Made by a program: the position numbers and the translations under genes | NCBI GenBank assembly: GCA_949288415.1 | Contig: CASEKE010000035.1 | Coordinates: 1-64,000, forward strand | Direction: 5' to 3' | Length of the DNA stretch: 64,000 nucleotides | Source: an uncultured Spirochaetales bacterium | GTDB taxonomy: Bacteria; Spirochaetota; Spirochaetia; Sphaerochaetales; Sphaerochaetaceae | Part shown: positions 59,557 to 64,000 of the stretch, piece by piece | Layout of the letters: each line of letters begins with the position of its first letter | Numbering within the stretch: position 1 is the stretch's first letter | The notes under the pieces: model-generated | Database searches by the model: none | What the model was told of the DNA's origin: nothing | Seen by the model: the letters and a program-made list of their open reading frames with translations, nothing else

Positions 59557-61374
59557 ATGGAAAAGAACGGTATCGTGATCAGAAAGCCGGCAAAAGGCGC
59601 AATCTCCTCTTTTGCCGTGTCATCCGGAAACGGAGAATATTTTCTCGTCGCATTCTGCGGCGACGAGAGACTTTTTTACGTCTCGTCCGACCTCAGGGTC
59701 TGGACGAAGGTAGATAGCTTGCCATCTGCAGCCTCTTCGGACAAGGTGACCAGCATCGTCCTTGATGGTGATGATGGGCGCTGCAGACTGTACCTGCGGG
59801 ATGGGGGAATCGCATTTGCATTCTCTGCCGACGGCAGGAACTGGATGACGTACGAATGGGACGAGGCGACCCTTAAGGACGGAGGAGTCGTCTACGAAGG
59901 TGACTACCTGAAAGGCATACCTTACCATGACTATCTTCACAGGATGGAAATTCCTCAAGGCGATGGAGTGTTCGATGTAAGGGCGTTCGGTGCCGTTCCA
60001 GACGGAAGGACGATATCGACTCCGGCATTCAAAGCTGCAGTCGAGGCGATCGAGAGTAGGGGATCCGGCACTCTCGTGGTCGCGGGAGGTTGCTACGTCG
60101 TAGGACAGATCGAGTTCACATCCGACATGACGCTTTTCATCGACATAGACAGTTCCATTTCCGCTTCGCGGAACTTCGATAACTACAAGGAGGCGTTCGT
60201 AAGCTTCCAGGATTGCAGGAACGTCGTCCTCACAGGGGGTGGCAGCATAGTCGGAAACGGGGAATACTTTGCGTACGCTCCGCTCAGGAGGCCGCATCTC
60301 GATAGACTTCCGTACATAAAGCTTCCGCCGTTCCTGTACGACCCGATGGGATATCCCGTGGACACGCTCCGCTACAGCTATCGAAATGCCATACGCTATG
60401 CCGAAGACAAGTACGGTGAGGGGCTTGAGAGGATAAGAAGACCTCTGTACAACATCTGGTTCAACTGCTGCCGCAACGTCAGAATCGAAAACATCCTCGT
60501 GAAGGCCTCTCTCGATTGGACGCTTTCCGTGGACAATTCCGATGAGGTTCTAATAAAGGACATCGTAATAGACGGAAACAGGCATGTGGCCAATACGGAC
60601 GGGATAGACATAATGAGTTCCAGGAACGTCGAAATCAGGCATTGCTTCGTCTCCAGTGCGGATGATGGAATCTGCATCAAGGCTCCGGGAAGCCATGCGC
60701 ACGACGGGATCGAGCTCGAGGAGGAGAAAGAACTCGGGCCTGCCGAACACATAAGAGTATCCGACTGCTTCGTATCATCCTGCATGAACTGCTTCAAGAT
60801 CGGAACGGAGACGTACTATCCCATCAGGGACGTCCTGGTAGAGAATTGCCACTTCTTCCTCAACGATATCTTCCCGGGTTCGATCTCCGGAATCAACATC
60901 AGTTCCGTGGACGGTACGGAGCTGGAGGACGTGACTGTGCGCAACATCACAATCGACGGTGTATGCAGTCCGATATTCATCTGCCTCAACCGAAGGAACA
61001 AGTTCGGCGTGACCGAGAAGAACAGGTTCGGCGGGTACATCAGAAGAGTGCTCATCGAGAATGTCGAGGCCGTCGGCATGGAGGTCCCGTGCATCGTCAC
61101 CGGCTACTATGACGGAGAGGTGACCCGATACCTCGAGGACATAAGCATCAGAAATGTCCAGCTGAGGTACCAGGATGACGATGAGAGGCTGGACATCAGG
61201 CCGCATATACACGAGAGCATAACGGACTATCCCGAGAGCAACGCGTTCGGGGATGTTCCTGCGTACGGATTCTTCTTCAGGCACGTGAAAGGTCTGGAAC
61301 TGGACAACGTACATGTGATTCCCAGAAGCGTGAACACCCGTCCGGAGATGGTCTTCGACGACGTCGAAAAATGA
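59557..61374 (+). CDS. GH28-like glycosidase (polygalacturonase family)
   Basis: 605 residues. The N-terminal 125 residues contain two Asp-box-like blades (SSDLRVWTK, SADGRNWMT). The rest is a right-handed beta-helix with a GH28 entry segment (FDVRAFGAVPDGR near residue 140), NTDGIDI near 347 and SSADDGICIK near 368, which carry the catalytic aspartates. The GHG histidine motif is replaced by CMNCFKIGTE and the RxK motif is not evident, so it is a divergent GH28, probably exo-acting. No signal peptide, so it is cytoplasmic and acts on imported pectic oligosaccharides. No Shine-Dalgarno sequence is visible. Confidence 0.82.
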   Translation: MEKNGIVIRKPAKGAISSFAVSSGNGEYFLVAFCGDERLFYVSSDLRVWTKVDSLPSAASSDKVTSIVLDGDDGRCRLYLRDGGIAFAFSADGRNWMTYEWDEATLKDGGVVYEGDYLKGIPYHDYLHRMEIPQGDGVFDVRAFGAVPDGRTISTPAFKAAVEAIESRGSGTLVVAGGCYVVGQIEFTSDMTLFIDIDSSISASRNFDNYKEAFVSFQDCRNVVLTGGGSIVGNGEYFAYAPLRRPHLDRLPYIKLPPFLYDPMGYPVDTLRYSYRNAIRYAEDKYGEGLERIRRPLYNIWFNCCRNVRIENILVKASLDWTLSVDNSDEVLIKDIVIDGNRHVANTDGIDIMSSRNVEIRHCFVSSADDGICIKAPGSHAHDGIELEEEKELGPAEHIRVSDCFVSSCMNCFKIGTETYYPIRDVLVENCHFFLNDIFPGSISGINISSVDGTELEDVTVRNITIDGVCSPIFICLNRRNKFGVTEKNRFGGYIRRVLIENVEAVGMEVPCIVTGYYDGEVTRYLEDISIRNVQLRYQDDDERLDIRPHIHESITDYPESNAFGDVPAYGFFFRHVKGLELDNVHVIPRSVNTRPEMVFDDVEK

Positions 61375-61516
61375 TGACCATGCCGGCTCCGATCCGCCAT
61401 GGAATTTTTCTCCGGAGAACGGGCCGACGGATGGGTAGCGTATCGGTTCAGGAGAAACGGATCAGTATTGATTTTTCGCTCCTGAAGTCTTATTTTTCAG
61501 TCAGTGTATTTTCCTT

Positions 61517-61542
61517 CCTTCCATTTTGGGTGGAAGGTTTTT
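61517..61542 (+). terminator. Terminator upstream of the GH4 gene
   Basis: CCTTCCA (61517-61523) pairs with TGGAAGG (61531-61537), 7-nt loop, then T5. It lies 143 bp after GH28 and 9 bp before the inverted repeat of the GH4 leader, so it may end GH28 transcripts or act as an attenuator. Confidence 0.65.
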
Positions 61543-61550
61543 ATGAAGGT

Positions 61551-61574
61551 CTATGCGTTAACGATAACGCATAG
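61551..61574 (+). promoter_or_regulatory. 24-bp inverted repeat before the GH4 ribosome site
   Basis: Perfect arms CTATGCGTTA (61551-61560) and TAACGCATAG (61565-61574) around ACGA. The symmetry centre is a CG step, as in LacI/GalR-type operators. It sits 5 bp upstream of the GGAGG of GH4, so it could equally form a strong RNA hairpin with a 10-bp stem next to the ribosome site. Confidence 0.65.
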
Positions 61575-61589
61575 GCGATGGAGGTAGCA

Positions 61590-63047
61590 ATGAAGTTTTG
61601 CATCATCGGTGCCGGAAGTCTCGTATTCGCGAGAAATCTTTTTACTGACATCATGTCCGTCCCGGCTTTCCATGACTGCGAAGTGTCGTTCACGGACATA
61701 GATCCAGTGAACCTCGAAAGAGTTGCGGCGCTATGCCAGCGCGATCTCGACGCGAACAAGGTCCCTGTGAGGATCGAGGCGACGACAGACCGACGAAAGG
61801 CGTTTTGCAATGCGAACTACGTGATCAACTGCGTCAGGATCGGCGGCCTCGAGGCATTCGAGAAGGACATAGAGATTCCTCTCGGGTACGGCGTCGACCA
61901 ATGTGTCGGAGATACTCTCTGCGTCGGAGGAATCTTCTATGGACAGAGGGTGATTGCCGAAATGCTCGGGTTCTGCAGGGACATCAGGGAAGTCGCTGCT
62001 CCTGGCTGCATCCTTCTGAATTACTCGAATCCGAACGCAATGGCCACATGGGCATGCAATAAGTACGGAAAGGTCCGTACGATCGGACTGTGCCATGGGG
62101 AAATCCATGGAGAGAGGCAGATCGCGGAAGTCTTGGGAATCCCCAGAGAAGAACTTGACGTCACGTGTGCCGGCATAAACCACCAGACGTGGTACATCTC
62201 GATCAAGCACAACGGAGTCGAGCTTCGCGATATGCTTCTCGAGGCGTTCGAAAATCATCCGCGGTACAGCGGGGAGGAGAAGGTCAGGATAGACATGCTC
62301 AGGCGCTTCGGCTACTACTCGACTGAATCGAATGGGCACCTTTCCGAATATCTTGCATGGTACAGGAAGAGAAAGGACGAAATCGGAAAGTGGATCGATC
62401 TCGGGTCGTGGATCAACGGGGAGACCGGAGGCTATCTGAGGTACACGAGGGAGGAGAGAAAATACTTCGACAAGGATTTCGAGAAGATCTCCAAAGAGAC
62501 TCCGAGGAAGTACGACGGATCCATGCGAAGCAGCGAACATTGCTCATACATCATGGAATCCCTCGAGACCGGGAAAAAATATCGTGGCCACTTCAATGTG
62601 ATGAACGAGGGATGTATAACCAATCTTCCTTATGAATGCGTCGTCGAGGTTCCTTGCTATGTGGACGGAAACGGGATTGCGGTCCCGAAGTTGGGTGAGC
62701 TTCCCCTAGGATGTGCCGCCGTATGCTCGCAGTCCATATGGGTACAGCGTCTTGCCGTTGAGGCAGCCGTATCCGGGGACGACACACTTCTCAGACAGGC
62801 ATGCCTGATGGATCCTCTTACTGGTGCCGTATGCAATCCTCCGGAGGTCTGGCAGATGGTGGACGAGATGCTTGTCGCTGAGGCCGAGTGGCTTCCGCAG
62901 TACGGGAAGGCGATAGAGGAGGCAAAAAGAAGACTTGCCGCAGGAAAGTCGATACCGACCGATAGCTCATACAAAGGCATTAGGACAAAGGAGAAGAGCG
63001 TAGAGGAGTTGGAGGCCGCCAAGAACGAGGAGCTCGTAGCTCGATAG
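61590..63047 (+). CDS. Glycoside hydrolase family 4 (NAD+- and metal-dependent alpha-glycosidase)
   Basis: 485 residues. N-terminal Rossmann motif IIGAGSLVFARNLFTD binds NAD+; NYSNPNAMATWA and GINHQTW are family blocks. The signature C-H-x-x near residue 168 is CHGE, with Cys and His as metal ligands. CHGx is the class associated with alpha-glucosidases (CHSV is alpha-galactosidase, CHEV alpha-galacturonidase, CNVP the 6-phospho enzymes). Next to a GH28 gene, a uronic-acid substrate remains possible. The start follows GGAGG; the ATG at 61578 overlaps that site. Confidence 0.9.
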   Translation: MKFCIIGAGSLVFARNLFTDIMSVPAFHDCEVSFTDIDPVNLERVAALCQRDLDANKVPVRIEATTDRRKAFCNANYVINCVRIGGLEAFEKDIEIPLGYGVDQCVGDTLCVGGIFYGQRVIAEMLGFCRDIREVAAPGCILLNYSNPNAMATWACNKYGKVRTIGLCHGEIHGERQIAEVLGIPREELDVTCAGINHQTWYISIKHNGVELRDMLLEAFENHPRYSGEEKVRIDMLRRFGYYSTESNGHLSEYLAWYRKRKDEIGKWIDLGSWINGETGGYLRYTREERKYFDKDFEKISKETPRKYDGSMRSSEHCSYIMESLETGKKYRGHFNVMNEGCITNLPYECVVEVPCYVDGNGIAVPKLGELPLGCAAVCSQSIWVQRLAVEAAVSGDDTLLRQACLMDPLTGAVCNPPEVWQMVDEMLVAEAEWLPQYGKAIEEAKRRLAAGKSIPTDSSYKGIRTKEKSVEELEAAKNEELVAR

Positions 63048-63251
63048 CTGGTTGGGCATCATTTTCGATTGGCGGCAGATGGACAAGGATGGGGATATGT
63101 GCAGGATTTCTTGCCAAGCCCCTGTCCTTTCCGTCCCACGCACGATACTGCGGAAATTCCAGGCGGCATCTTCGATCCGATTCGGCCCGGTTACGGATTC
63201 GAACATTTTCCAGCTATTTTGCTTTTGCCTGATCTCTGATATCCTTTTCAC

Positions 63252-63710
63252 ATGAGACGCTACAGAATAGGCGAGGTCGCCGACATGCTCGGCCTTACAG
63301 TCCGCACCGTCAGGTACTACGAGGAGGAAGGCCTGATAAAGATCGGTCGTACCGCCTCCAGACAGAGATGGTATACCGACGAGGATATTCTCTACATACG
63401 CAGGATACTGGAACTCAAAAACCTGGGATTCTCTCTTGACGAGATCGGGGGCATCATAAGGCTGAAGGACGAGGACGAGAGCGGCAACAAACGCCGACTT
63501 GAGCTCCTGAGACGCTACAGGGCGAAGCTTTCCGAGAGTATAGAAAGAAAAAGGAAGCTCGAGGAGCATATCTCCGAGCTCGAATGGCATGTCAGACAGC
63601 TGGAAGGAGCCGAAGGGCATTTCCAGACATGTCCTGGCGAAAGCTGTCGCGACTGCCTATACAAGGAGCGGTGCAGTTTCTATCTGCCCGGTGAGGGCGA
63701 CGAGTCTTGA
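63252..63710 (+). CDS. MerR-family regulator with C-terminal cysteine cluster
   Basis: 152 residues. MerR winged helix (IGEVADMLGLTVRTVRYYEEEGLI, residues 6-29), wing, and a long dimerisation coiled coil (70-120). The tail contains Cys127, Cys132, Cys135 and Cys141 (C-x4-C-x2-C-x5-C), possibly a zinc or Fe-S site for redox or metal sensing. The pattern differs from SoxR (CxxCxCxxxxxC). Target unknown; it follows GH4 by 204 bp with no obvious promoter spacer of the 19-bp MerR type. The 3' end overlaps the convergent isomerase gene by 54 bp. Confidence 0.87.
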   Translation: MRRYRIGEVADMLGLTVRTVRYYEEEGLIKIGRTASRQRWYTDEDILYIRRILELKNLGFSLDEIGGIIRLKDEDESGNKRRLELLRRYRAKLSESIERKRKLEEHISELEWHVRQLEGAEGHFQTCPGESCRDCLYKERCSFYLPGEGDES

Positions 63711-64000
63711 GTGTAGACTCATTGCCTCGTCGATGATCGCATCCTGTTCCGCAATCGGCCTTGTCCTGGAAAAGAACATCGCTTCGTAGTTGATGAAGCC
63801 GGAGTAGCTCGCCGCGAATGCCTTCATCGCGCTTTGCCAGTCGATGTTTCCGTAGAAAGGCAGCAGATGCTGGTCCCGTGTTCCGTCGTTGTCGTGTATG
63901 TGGGTACCTATCATGAGACTGCCATATGCAGATATCTCTTCCTCAATGTCGAGACCGAGGACATGGGCGTGCCCGATGTCGAAGCATATTCCCATGCGGG
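63657..64000 (-). CDS. Sugar phosphate isomerase/epimerase-like protein, 5' end outside window
   Basis: C-terminal part (at least 113 residues) of an AP-endonuclease-2/xylose-isomerase-like TIM barrel. CFDIGHAHV carries the metal-binding Asp and His, and HIHDNDGTRDQHLLPFYGNIDW follows with the next ligands; the later segment GFINYEA carries a conserved Glu. The frame continues past the right edge; the ATG at 63993-63995 is internal. Such enzymes isomerise or epimerise sugars and inositols. Its 3' end lies within the MerR gene on the other strand. Confidence 0.8.
   Translation of the reverse strand, partial: RMGICFDIGHAHVLGLDIEEEISAYGSLMIGTHIHDNDGTRDQHLLPFYGNIDWQSAMKAFAASYSGFINYEAMFFSRTRPIAEQDAIIDEAMSLHSRLVALTGQIETAPLLV

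Noticed and set aside
61371..61574. Small open frame between GH28 and GH4
   Set aside because: It runs through a terminator hairpin and the 24-bp inverted repeat, has no ribosome site and shows no protein-like pattern.
63170..63215. tRNA-like T-loop (GGATTCGAAC) on the minus strand
   Set aside because: Flanking bases do not form a T-stem and no acceptor or anticodon arm can be built.
1..64000. CRISPR array, prophage or insertion sequence
   Set aside because: No regularly spaced repeats, transposase, integrase or phage structural genes were seen; nearly all DNA is accounted for by chromosomal genes.

Overview
The window looks like chromosomal DNA of a fermentative, anaerobic spirochaete, probably a Sphaerochaeta/Treponema-type gut organism; base composition by eye is near 50 % GC. 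Support: a class I (archaeal-type) lysyl-tRNA synthetase as found in spirochaetes, a trimeric NADH-linked [FeFe] hydrogenase operon next to Rex, many lipoproteins and envelope proteins, two-subunit class I fumarase, and cytoplasmic plant-polysaccharide glycosidases. The lineage is an inference; no rRNA is present.

Layout. 1-1.4 kb: end of an unknown gene and a heavily decayed GT4 glycosyltransferase pseudogene. 1.4-8.2 kb: housekeeping genes (RlpA-like envelope protein, lysS, flavodoxin-like oxidoreductase, msrA, era, clpP, a nuclease-like lipoprotein, an Ogg-type glycosylase). 8.2-10.2 kb: YtrA-type GntR repressor with an ABC ATPase/permease pair and a perfect operator-like inverted repeat. 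10.2-15.5 kb: AraC regulator, a 1099-residue DUF5107+TPR protein, and a divergent aldose 1-epimerase gene broken by one frameshift. 15.5-17.2 kb: a pRiA4b ORF3-like protein, tRNA-Ala(CGC) and rex. 17.3-22.3 kb: hydrogenase operon (NuoE-like, ATPase, cysteine-less HndB-like, NuoF-like, HydA) ending in a terminator. 22.3-30 kb: envelope lipoproteins and outer-membrane-like proteins around pepT. 29.9-34.1 kb: nfo, a small TPR-like protein and an M16 presequence-protease-type peptidase.

34.2-40.9 kb is a dense housekeeping run: glpK, cdaA-ybbR (c-di-AMP synthesis), acpS, truA, a uracil-DNA-glycosylase-fold protein lacking its catalytic motifs, and priA. 40.9-46.9 kb: def-fmt, a patatin/beta-barrel protein, a YhcC-type radical SAM protein and both fumarase subunits, nearly all overlapping. 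A candidate small RNA with its own promoter and terminator is read leftward at 46.9 kb. 47-53.7 kb: FKBP lipoprotein, YjjG-like nucleotidase, AraC + GH2, HdeD-like membrane protein, hisIE, pentapeptide-repeat protein, radC.

53.7-64 kb is a carbohydrate region: AraC divergent from GH39, a mannose-6-phosphate-isomerase-type protein, a GntR/UTRA repressor, a ROK kinase, a GH28-like protein, a GH4 glycosidase, a MerR regulator and a partial sugar isomerase. None of the glycosidases has a signal peptide and no transporter is encoded, so imported oligosaccharides (xylan/pectin type) appear to be cut in the cytoplasm. Several promoters have candidate operators (palindromes before ROK, a 24-bp inverted repeat before GH4, direct repeats between AraC and GH39). 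Several genes lack a Shine-Dalgarno sequence and have a -10-like hexamer 6-9 nt before ATG, suggesting leaderless mRNAs. No CRISPR array, prophage or insertion sequence was seen.
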